9,342 nucleotides of DNA from Solirubrobacteraceae bacterium (GTDB taxonomy: Bacteria; Actinomycetota; Thermoleophilia; Solirubrobacterales; Solirubrobacteraceae): NCBI GenBank assembly GCA_025928415.1, contig JAICJK010000060.1, forward strand, positions 1 to 9,342, written 5' to 3'. Position 1 is the first letter of the stretch; each line of letters opens with the position of its first letter. Shown here in pieces: positions 1 to 5,166 of this stretch. A model generated the notes under the pieces. It ran no database searches. It saw only the letters and a list, made by a program, of their open reading frames with translations, and was not told the origin of the DNA. Made by a program: the position numbers and the translations under genes.

Positions 1-359
1 CGGGCGATCCCGGCGGCGGCGTAGCCCGGCGGGAAGCGGGTGTGGGCGTCCATGCGCACCACGTACTCGCCGCGCGCCGCCCGCAGGCCGGCGTTCAGCG
101 CGTGCGGCGTGCGGCGCGCCGGGTTGTCGAGCAGCCGCACGCGCGGGTCGGCCGCCGCCGCCCGGGCGACGATCGCCCGGCTGCCGTCGCGCGAGCCGCC
201 GTCGACGACCAGGATCTCGAGCGCGCCGTCGAGCTCCTGGGCGCGCATCGCGGTCAGGGACCGCTCCAGGTCGCGGGCGCCGTCGAGCAGCGGGACCACG
301 ATGCTGGCCAGCGGCGGGTCGCCCGCCGCTGCCGCGCCGCTGTCGTCCCCGCGCCCCAT
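1..359 (-). CDS. Family 2 glycosyltransferase, ExoA-like (partial, C-terminus beyond the window)
   Basis: Only the N-terminal 119 residues are in the window; the gene continues past position 1. It reads from an ATG whose complement is at 357-359. What is seen: a GT-A nucleotide-binding strand (ASIVVPLLDGARDLERSL, residues 18-35), then EILVVDGGSRDGSRAI (48-63), the usual family 2 acceptor/UDP-binding segment, then NPARRTPHALNAGL (79-92) and RMDAHT (102-107), which occupies the DXD metal-binding position. The NPARRTPHALNAG and RMDAHT pattern resembles succinoglycan ExoA-type enzymes that add a sugar to a lipid-linked repeat unit on the cytoplasmic side of the membrane. The family assignment is firm; the sugar and linkage are unknown. 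There is no Shine-Dalgarno sequence before the ATG, and a possible -10 box lies so close that the mRNA may be leaderless. It diverges from the oxygenase gene across a 110-bp gap and probably belongs to the same polysaccharide locus. Confidence 0.88.
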   Translation of the reverse strand, partial: MGRGDDSGAAAAGDPPLASIVVPLLDGARDLERSLTAMRAQELDGALEILVVDGGSRDGSRAIVARAAAADPRVRLLDNPARRTPHALNAGLRAARGEYVVRMDAHTRFPPGYAAAGIA

Positions 360-365
360 GCGCCA

Positions 366-371
366 AGTCTG
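366..371 (-). promoter_or_regulatory. Possible -10 element for a leaderless glycosyltransferase mRNA
   Basis: On the minus strand the hexamer is CAGACT, one base from TAnnnT, and it ends six bases before the ATG of the family 2 glycosyltransferase. With the usual -12 to -7 placement, transcription would start exactly on the A of the ATG. No purine-rich ribosome binding site is present, which agrees with a leaderless start. No convincing -35 box is visible. A short motif such as this can occur by chance. Confidence 0.33.
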
Positions 372-433
372 CCAGCGCCGTGCAGCGGTGATCGCGGGTG
401 GCGGTCGCGCGTCGTCCGGCGCGCGGGCCGCGG

Positions 434-439
434 TAGGCT
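434..439 (+). promoter_or_regulatory. Putative -10 box for the oxygenase-acyltransferase unit
   Basis: TAGGCT matches TAnnnT in a region otherwise almost free of TA steps. It would start transcription near 446, giving a leader of about 24 bases that includes the AGGGGAG ribosome binding site at 458-464. No clear -35 hexamer lies 16-18 bases upstream. The call rests on motif and position only. Confidence 0.42.
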
Positions 440-457
440 GGGCCCGGAAGCCGATAC

Positions 458-464
458 AGGGGAG
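458..464 (+). promoter_or_regulatory. Ribosome binding site that favours the GTG start at 470
   Basis: AGGGGAG ends five bases before GTG 470. The other in-frame GTG, at 464, overlaps this sequence and so would have no usable spacing. The site therefore favours GTG 470 and a 287-residue protein. It is the clearest Shine-Dalgarno sequence among the complete genes of the window. Confidence 0.62.
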
Positions 465-469
465 TGATC

Positions 470-1333
470 GTGGGGTACGCGCGGGCGTCCAGCCTCGTCG
501 GAATCGATCGCCAGTCGTTCGCCGACGCGTTCGCGAGGCGCTCGCTGCACGTCGCCCACGGACTCTCGGAGCATCCGCTGTTCACGCTCGAGGCGATCGC
601 GGACCTCGCGGACCGGCTGCCGCCGGCGTCCGTGCGCCGCGAGCGCGGCCGGCTGCCGTTCGTGAACACCGACGGCTACGTCGACGTGGGGGAGGGGCCG
701 CCCTCCGAGACGATCCTCGACATCGAGCGCAACGGCTTCCGCGTGTCGCTGCGCGACATCCACCAGGCGCCGGAGTACGCCGCGCTCATCCACGACTGCC
801 TCGACGAGGTCGCGTCCGTCGTCGGCGACCGCGAGGGCGGGATGGTCGACCGCGCCGGCTACCTGTTCATCTCCTCGCCGGCCGCGACGACGCCGATGCA
901 CTTCGACGTCGAGCACAGCTTCCTGCTCCAGGTGCGCGGGACCAAGCACGTGCACGTCGCCGCGTTCGACGACGATCCCGAGGCCCTGCAGCGCGAGCGC
1001 AGCCGCTACCTCGACGGGGCCGGCTGCGACTTCGAGGCGATGACGGCGGTCGCCGAGACGTTCACCATCGACGCCGGCCGCGGCGTCTACCTGCCGTCCT
1101 ACGTGCCGCATTGGGTCGAGACGGAGGCCGGGGCGTCGATCTCGTTCTCCATCCCGTTCTACACGGCGTTCTGCCGCCGCGCGGAGACCGTGCACCGGAT
1201 CAACCGGCGGCTGCGCCGGCTGCACCTCTCGCCCCGGCCGCCCGGCGCCTCGGAGCCCGTCGACCGCACGAAGGAGGCGGTCTTCCGCTCGTGGATCGCG
1301 CTGCGCGACGCGCGCCGCCGCCGCCTCGCCTGA
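470..1333 (+). CDS. Cupin/JmjC-like putative Fe(II)/2-oxoglutarate-dependent oxygenase
   Basis: A 287-residue soluble protein, numbered from GTG 470 because of the ribosome binding site at 458-464. The double-stranded beta-helix core covers about residues 130-230. It carries HFD (H144, D146) after a TPM turn, then FLLQVRGTKHVHV (151-163), and a distal histidine in YLPSYVPHWVE (H214). This H-x-D...H triad is the iron-binding set of cupin_8/JmjC hydroxylases, and K160 is a reasonable 2-oxoglutarate carboxylate ligand. The N-terminal HGLSEHPLFTLEAIADLADRLP segment (30-51) and the basic C-terminal helix (239-257) lie outside the core. Family members hydroxylate proteins or small molecules; nothing here gives the substrate. 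The gene is followed after 19 bases by the acyltransferase gene, suggesting an operon, and sits among polysaccharide genes, so a role in modifying a glycan or cell-envelope component is possible but unproven. Such proteins are often misnamed 'transcription factor jumonji'. Confidence 0.8.
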   Translation: MGYARASSLVGIDRQSFADAFARRSLHVAHGLSEHPLFTLEAIADLADRLPPASVRRERGRLPFVNTDGYVDVGEGPPSETILDIERNGFRVSLRDIHQAPEYAALIHDCLDEVASVVGDREGGMVDRAGYLFISSPAATTPMHFDVEHSFLLQVRGTKHVHVAAFDDDPEALQRERSRYLDGAGCDFEAMTAVAETFTIDAGRGVYLPSYVPHWVETEAGASISFSIPFYTAFCRRAETVHRINRRLRRLHLSPRPPGASEPVDRTKEAVFRSWIALRDARRRRLA

Positions 1334-1352
1334 CCCGCGTCCCGCGCACGCC

Positions 1353-2438
1353 GTGAGCCGGCTGGAGGTCGTCGCGCTCGAGGACCCGGCGAGCCTCGGC
1401 GGCCTCGTGCGCGAATGGCGCGAGCTGGCGCTGAGGCTGGACGGCTCCTCCTGGTTTCAGTCCCCCGACTGGGTCCTGGCCTGGTGGGCGACGGTCGCCG
1501 GGCGCCCCCCCACGCGGATCGCCACCTGGCGCGGGCCCACCGGGCGCCTGGAGGCGCTGGTCGCCCTGAGCGAGGACCGCACGCGCCTGCACGGCAGGCT
1601 CCCGCTCGACCTCCGCGTCCTGGTCAACGCCGGCAGCGGGCCCGGCGCCGCCGACCACTGCGGCTGGCTCGTGCCGGCGGACCGGGCCGGCGAGGTCGCC
1701 GCGTGGGTCGAGGAGGCGCTGCGGGGCGCGGGCCTGCTGCTGCGCGGCGCCGATCCCGCGTTCGGGCCGCCGCCGCTGCCGCGCGCGGCGCGGCTCATCG
1801 CGGTCACGCCCTGCCCGCGCCTGACCCTGCCCGGTCCCGGCGAGAGCGTCGGGCGGTCGCGCGAGCTGCGCCGCCAGCTCCCGCGCTTCACCCGCCGCCT
1901 CGAGCGCGAGGGCCTGCGCTTCGAGTGGGTGGCGCCCGGGCGGGTCGACGCGCGGCTGCTGCGCGCGCTGTTCGCGCTGCACGCCCGCGCGCGGTCGGCC
2001 CGTGAGCGGGGCACGAGCTTCGGGCCGGGACAGCTTGCGCTCCACGACCGCCTGGCCGCGGGGTCCGGGTCCCACGGCGGCGGACCCGCCGCGGTCGTGG
2101 CGCGGCGCGACGGCGAGGTGGCGGGCGTCCTCTACGGCTTCTGGTGGAAGGACGCCTTCGCCGCCTACCAGTGGGGGTGGGACCCGGCGTGGGCGCGCTT
2201 CAGCATGGGCAGCGTGCTGACCTACCAGGCGATCCGCCTCGCGGCGGAGGCGGGCGCCCGCACGCTGGACCTCCTGCGGGGCACGGAGCCCTACAAGTAC
2301 CGCTTCGGCGCCGTCGACCATCACGACGGCACGTGGCTCGTCCCGCGCGGCCCCGCCGGGCTGCTGCTCGCCGCGCGCTACCGGCTCAGGGACCGGATGC
2401 GGGCGAGCCGCCGCCCCGAGCCGTTGGCCTCCGCGTGA
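1353..2438 (+). CDS. GNAT-fold acyltransferase, CelD/BcsL (FemAB-like) family
   Basis: 361 residues starting at GTG 1353, the first possible start in this frame; no ribosome binding site is visible, so translation may depend on coupling to the gene 19 bases upstream. The N-terminal half has the family opening with WFQSPDWVLAWWATVAG (34-50) and a strand-rich stretch with LVALSEDRTRLHG (69-81). The C-terminal half has the acyl-CoA-binding GNAT core: AAVVARRDGEVAGVLYGFWW (246-265), FAAYQWGWDPAWARFSMGSVL (269-289), then LDLLRGTEPYKYRFG (305-319), the diagnostic 'LRG-E-YK-FG' end motif of this family. Members are found in exopolysaccharide and cellulose loci and in cell-wall peptide branching. Here the likely role is acylation of a sugar or an aminoacyl-type transfer in the polysaccharide pathway; the donor and acceptor cannot be read. 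Its last 61 bases overlap the oppositely transcribed kinase gene. Confidence 0.83.
   Translation: MSRLEVVALEDPASLGGLVREWRELALRLDGSSWFQSPDWVLAWWATVAGRPPTRIATWRGPTGRLEALVALSEDRTRLHGRLPLDLRVLVNAGSGPGAADHCGWLVPADRAGEVAAWVEEALRGAGLLLRGADPAFGPPPLPRAARLIAVTPCPRLTLPGPGESVGRSRELRRQLPRFTRRLEREGLRFEWVAPGRVDARLLRALFALHARARSARERGTSFGPGQLALHDRLAAGSGSHGGGPAAVVARRDGEVAGVLYGFWWKDAFAAYQWGWDPAWARFSMGSVLTYQAIRLAAEAGARTLDLLRGTEPYKYRFGAVDHHDGTWLVPRGPAGLLLAARYRLRDRMRASRRPEPLASA
2378..2438. other. 61-bp convergent antisense overlap of the acyltransferase and kinase genes
   Basis: The plus-strand acyltransferase ends with TGA at 2436-2438 and the minus-strand kinase ends with TAG whose complement is at 2378-2380. 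The 61 shared base pairs code for both C-termini: residues 342-361 of the acyltransferase and 484-502 of the kinase. No space remains for an ordinary intrinsic terminator between the genes, and no hairpin followed by a T-run is seen. Transcripts from both sides would be complementary here. Confidence 0.85.
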
Positions 2439-3886
2439 TAGGAGGACGACGACCGCGCCCCGTCGTCGCCGATCACCACCCATCCGGCCGGGCTGAGGTG
2501 GGCGCGCTGGAGCAGCTGGACCGTCCTCCGCAGGGCCTCGCGGTTGGTGTGCTGCGGGCGCACGACGACGAGCAGGTCGTCCACGTGGCCCGCGACGGTC
2601 AGCGGGTCGCCGACCTCGCCCAGCGGCGCGCTGTCCACGACGACGTAGTCGGCCAGCTCGGAGGCCTGCGCGAGGATCTCGCCGATCCGCCGGTCGAGCC
2701 CGCGCATGAGGGAGTTGCCTCGCGAGCCCTTGGCGGCAGCGAGGACCTGGAGGTTCGGTCGCGCCGCCTGCAGCAGGTCGTCGAGCGCGACGCTCTCGGT
2801 GAGCAGGGCGACGAGCCAGTTGGAGGGCTCGAGGCCGAGCTGGCGGGCGATGTCGGGCCGGCGCAGATCGCAGTCGACGAGGATCACGCGATGGCCCGCC
2901 GCGACGAGCGCGAACGCGAGGTTGAGCGCCGTGCTGGTCTTGCCGTCGCCGCTCGACGCGCTGGTGACCATGACCGTGTGGCTGCCGCCGCCCGCCGCGG
3001 CACGGCGCTGGTCCAGCTCGATCTGCAGTGTCCTGAACGCCTCGCGGACCGACCACGCGAACTCGTCGCTCGCGGCGTGGCGGCCCTTGGAGGCAGTGGC
3101 CGGCACGCGCAGCATGACCGGGATGGGCGCGAGCCCGAGCAGCTCGCCCACGTCGCGCACCCGCCGGTCGAAGCGCTCGAGCAGCAGCGCGGCGATCGAG
3201 CCCAGGGTGAACCCGGCGATCGCCGCCAGGACGAGCACGAGCGCCGCCGGGGCCCCGGTCGCCGCGCTCGGCGGCTGCGCGCTCTGGGCGCGCGTGAGCG
3301 TCGGGTCGCCGCGCTCGCGCACGGTCCGCAGCTCCGCCAGCCGGGCGGCGTCGGCGGGCACCGGCCGCGGGCCGATGGCGGCGATGGCGGCGTCGAGCTG
3401 GCGATCGAGCTGCGCCGCGCGCACGGCCAGCGCGCTGCTGAGGTACTGGTCGGCCAGGCGCGCCGCGGCGCCGGGGGAGCTCGCCGACGCGGTGATGCTG
3501 AGGATGTTGCTCTCCCCGAGCGGCTGGACGTCGACGCGCTGCTGGACGTCGTCGGCCGTCAGCCCCCCGCCGAGGCGGCGGGCGGCGTCCCGGGCGGCCA
3601 CCGGCGAGGTGACGAGCGCGGCGGCCGTCTGGACGGTCCGCGTCGGGTCCCCCGAGTCCCGCAGCAGCGAGGTCCCCAGGAAGGTCCGGTCGTCCTGCGG
3701 CAACGGGTTGACCAGGAGCTGCGCGGTGCTCTTGTAGGTCGGGGTGCGCGCGGCCAGGAGCGGGATCGCCACCGCGAGGGTCGCCACGGTGACGAGCGCC
3801 ACCAGCACGCGCCGGGCGCGGATGGCGCTGAGGTACTGGCCCAGCGCGGCTGTGCCCTCGTCCGGCCCGGAGGAGGTGACGGTCAT
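2378..3886 (-). CDS. Wzz/BY-kinase: polysaccharide co-polymerase with cytoplasmic tyrosine autokinase domain
   Basis: 502 residues from ATG 3886. Order: short cytoplasmic N-terminus, first membrane helix (about 26-46), extracytoplasmic Wzz-type loop with TYKSTAQLLVNP (50-61) and a SITASASSPGAAARLADQYL-like stretch (130-149), second membrane helix (213-237), then a P-loop kinase domain. The nucleotide motifs are Walker A SSGDGKTS (311-318), Walker A' VILVDCDLRRPDI (334-346) and Walker B VVVDSAP (415-421). EFAWSVREAFRTL (275-287) precedes them, as in CpsD/CapB/Wzc proteins. It likely sets chain length and gates export of exopolysaccharide at the inner membrane, cycling through autophosphorylation. 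Kinase and membrane parts are fused, as in Wzc and many actinobacterial proteins. Odd point: the usual C-terminal tyrosine cluster is missing. After Walker B the only tyrosine is Y483, behind four serines (SSSSYH). The tail overlaps the neighbouring gene antisense. Only a weak GAAG precedes the start codon. Confidence 0.9.
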   Translation of the reverse strand: MTVTSSGPDEGTAALGQYLSAIRARRVLVALVTVATLAVAIPLLAARTPTYKSTAQLLVNPLPQDDRTFLGTSLLRDSGDPTRTVQTAAALVTSPVAARDAARRLGGGLTADDVQQRVDVQPLGESNILSITASASSPGAAARLADQYLSSALAVRAAQLDRQLDAAIAAIGPRPVPADAARLAELRTVRERGDPTLTRAQSAQPPSAATGAPAALVLVLAAIAGFTLGSIAALLLERFDRRVRDVGELLGLAPIPVMLRVPATASKGRHAASDEFAWSVREAFRTLQIELDQRRAAAGGGSHTVMVTSASSGDGKTSTALNLAFALVAAGHRVILVDCDLRRPDIARQLGLEPSNWLVALLTESVALDDLLQAARPNLQVLAAAKGSRGNSLMRGLDRRIGEILAQASELADYVVVDSAPLGEVGDPLTVAGHVDDLLVVVRPQHTNREALRRTVQLLQRAHLSPAGWVVIGDDGARSSSSYHAEANGSGRRLARIRSLSR

Positions 3887-3913
3887 GAACTGGCGCTTCG
3901 GTGCGCTCGGGAG

Positions 3914-3929
3914 CCCTGCGAAAGCAGGG
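3914..3929. repeat. Perfect inverted repeat with GAAA loop between divergent genes
   Basis: CCCTGC-GAAA-GCAGGG: two perfect 6-base arms around a GAAA (GNRA-type) loop, in the 59-bp gap between the kinase and the GT4 gene. It touches the TATGCTA element at 3931-3937. As DNA it could be an operator. As RNA it would lie upstream of the plus transcript, while a kinase transcript starting near 3925 would contain only part of it, so an operator role is easier to explain than an RNA hairpin. Confidence 0.6.
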
Positions 3930-3930
3930 A

Positions 3931-3937
3931 TATGCTA
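3931..3937. promoter_or_regulatory. Symmetric TATGCTA element: putative bidirectional -10
   Basis: On the plus strand TATGCT (3931-3936) matches TAnnnT and would start transcription near 3943, three bases before the GT4 ATG. On the minus strand TAGCAT (3937 to 3932) also matches and would start near 3925, giving the kinase mRNA a leader of about 39 bases. The symmetry of TAnnnTA allows RNA polymerase to start in both directions, a known basis of divergent bacterial promoters. Neither direction has a good -35 box. It is the most AT-rich 7-mer of this gap. Confidence 0.52.
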
Positions 3938-3945
3938 CCCGCACC

Positions 3946-5166
3946 ATGCGGCCGGACGGACGGTTGGGCGTCGTCGTGCTGGTCGACCGCCTGGTCCACG
4001 GTGGCGCCGAGCGGGTGGCCGCCGACCTGGCGACGCACCTCGATCCGGAGCGCTTCGCCACGACGTTGTGCGTGTCGCGCTGGCCCGACCCGGAGCACGC
4101 CCGGGCCCCGGAGGTCCCGGCTCGCCTGCGGGCCGCCGCCGAGGCCGCGGGCGTCACGCTCCTCGCGCTCGAGCGGCGCGGGCGCTGGGACCTCGCCGCG
4201 TGGCGGCCGCTCGTGCGCCTGCTGCGCAGCGGCGACGTCCAGGTGATCCACGGCCACATGACCGGTTCGAACGTCTGGGCGGTCGTCCTCGGTCGGGCGA
4301 TCGGCCTGCCCGTCGTCGTCGCCCACGAGCACAGCTGGGCGTTCAGCGGCTCGCCCGCACGGCGGCTGCTCGACCGGCACGTCATCGCGCGGGGCAGCGA
4401 CGCCTTCGTCGCCTGCTCGGCCGAGGACCGGCGGCGGATGATCGAGCTGGAGGGCATCCCCGCGAAGGACATCGCGCTGGTGCCGAACGGGATCGCCCCG
4501 CGCGCGCCGCGCGCCGGGCGCGACGTCCGCCGCGAGCTCGGCATCCCCGGCGGCGCGCCCGTGGTCGGCAGCGTGGGGGCGCTGCGCGCGGAGAAGCGGT
4601 TCGACGTCCTGGTGCGGGCCGCGAGCGCGCTCGTGGCCCGGCGGCCGGACGCGCGGGTCCTCATCGCCGGCGACGGCACCGAGCGCCGGCGGCTGGAGGC
4701 GCTGGTCTCCGGCCTCGGGTTGTCGCGCAGCGTGCTCCTGCTCGGCGCCCGCGACGACGTCCCCGACGTGCTCGCCGCGCTCGACGTCGCGGTGACCTGC
4801 TCGGACTTCGAGGGCGCGCCGCTGTCCGTGCTCGAGTACATGGACGCCGCGCTGCCCGTGGTCGCCACCCGGGTCGGCGGGTTGCCGGACCTGCTGCAGG
4901 ACGGCGTGCACGGGCTGTTCGTCCCGCGTCGCGATCCGGCGGCGCTGGCCGGCGCCGTCGACGAGCTCCTGGGCGACCCCGCGCGCCGCGAGCGCATGGG
5001 CCGGGCGGGCCGCGAGCGGCGTCGCGGGGAGTTCACGCTGGAGGCCATGGTCGCGCGCGTGGAGGCGCTGTACGAGCGCCTCTACGCGAACTCCGCGCGG
5101 CGGCCGGGCCGGCCCTCAGCCGTCGGCGGCGGCCGGAGCCGAAGCGGGCGCGGGGGCCGCCGCTGA
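3946..5166 (+). CDS. Glycosyltransferase family 4 (GT-B fold)
   Basis: 406 residues if started at ATG 3946; a GTG at 3901 is open in frame but lies upstream of the inverted repeat and the likely -10 box, so I prefer the ATG. The N-terminal Rossmann half has LVHGGAERVAADLA (16-29), the glycine-rich loop of family 4 enzymes, and IHGHMTGSN (101-109). The C-terminal donor-binding half has VGSVGALRAEKRFDVLVRA (207-225), with E216-K217 at the phosphate-binding position, ARVLIAGDGTERRRLE (236-251) and the E-x7-E signature EGAPLSVLE (E289, E297), followed by GGLPDLLQDGVHGLFVP (311-327). It would transfer a sugar from a nucleotide donor to a growing lipid-linked glycan at the cytoplasmic membrane face. 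There is no Shine-Dalgarno sequence. The last 16 residues, Arg/Gly/Ser-rich, overlap the priming transferase gene antisense and are probably not part of the fold. Confidence 0.9.
   Translation: MRPDGRLGVVVLVDRLVHGGAERVAADLATHLDPERFATTLCVSRWPDPEHARAPEVPARLRAAAEAAGVTLLALERRGRWDLAAWRPLVRLLRSGDVQVIHGHMTGSNVWAVVLGRAIGLPVVVAHEHSWAFSGSPARRLLDRHVIARGSDAFVACSAEDRRRMIELEGIPAKDIALVPNGIAPRAPRAGRDVRRELGIPGGAPVVGSVGALRAEKRFDVLVRAASALVARRPDARVLIAGDGTERRRLEALVSGLGLSRSVLLLGARDDVPDVLAALDVAVTCSDFEGAPLSVLEYMDAALPVVATRVGGLPDLLQDGVHGLFVPRRDPAALAGAVDELLGDPARRERMGRAGRERRRGEFTLEAMVARVEALYERLYANSARRPGRPSAVGGGRSRSGRGGRR
5116..5166. other. 51-bp convergent antisense overlap of the GT4 and priming transferase genes
   Basis: The GT4 gene ends with TGA at 5164-5166 and the minus-strand transferase ends with TGA whose complement is at 5116-5118. 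The shared stretch codes for an Arg/Gly/Ser-rich tail on one strand and an Ala/Pro/Ser-rich tail on the other, as expected when low-complexity ends grow into each other. No terminator with a T-run is present. It is the second such tail-to-tail overlap in the window. Confidence 0.85.

Noticed and set aside
40..1356. Plus-strand open frames of 438 and 141 codons at the left end
   Set aside because: They are opposite the GT2 gene and out of frame with the oxygenase gene. They are Arg/Ala/Pro-rich with no motifs, whereas GT2 and cupin motifs support the annotated frames.
2440..2445. AGGAGG just after the acyltransferase stop, resembling a ribosome binding site for another plus-strand gene
   Set aside because: No start codon lies at a usable distance. 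The bases are part of the kinase coding sequence for its Ser-rich tail.
2144..4246. Plus-strand open frame of 700 codons opposite the kinase
   Set aside because: It is antisense to a well-supported Wzz/BY-kinase gene and overlaps the acyltransferase and GT4 genes in other frames. It has Arg/Gly-rich composition without domains.
1200..5048. Minus-strand open frame of 1282 codons across five genes
   Set aside because: It is antisense to the oxygenase, acyltransferase and GT4 genes and out of frame with the kinase. Its product is Arg/Ala/Pro/Ser-rich with no family motifs. Long empty frames are expected at this GC content.
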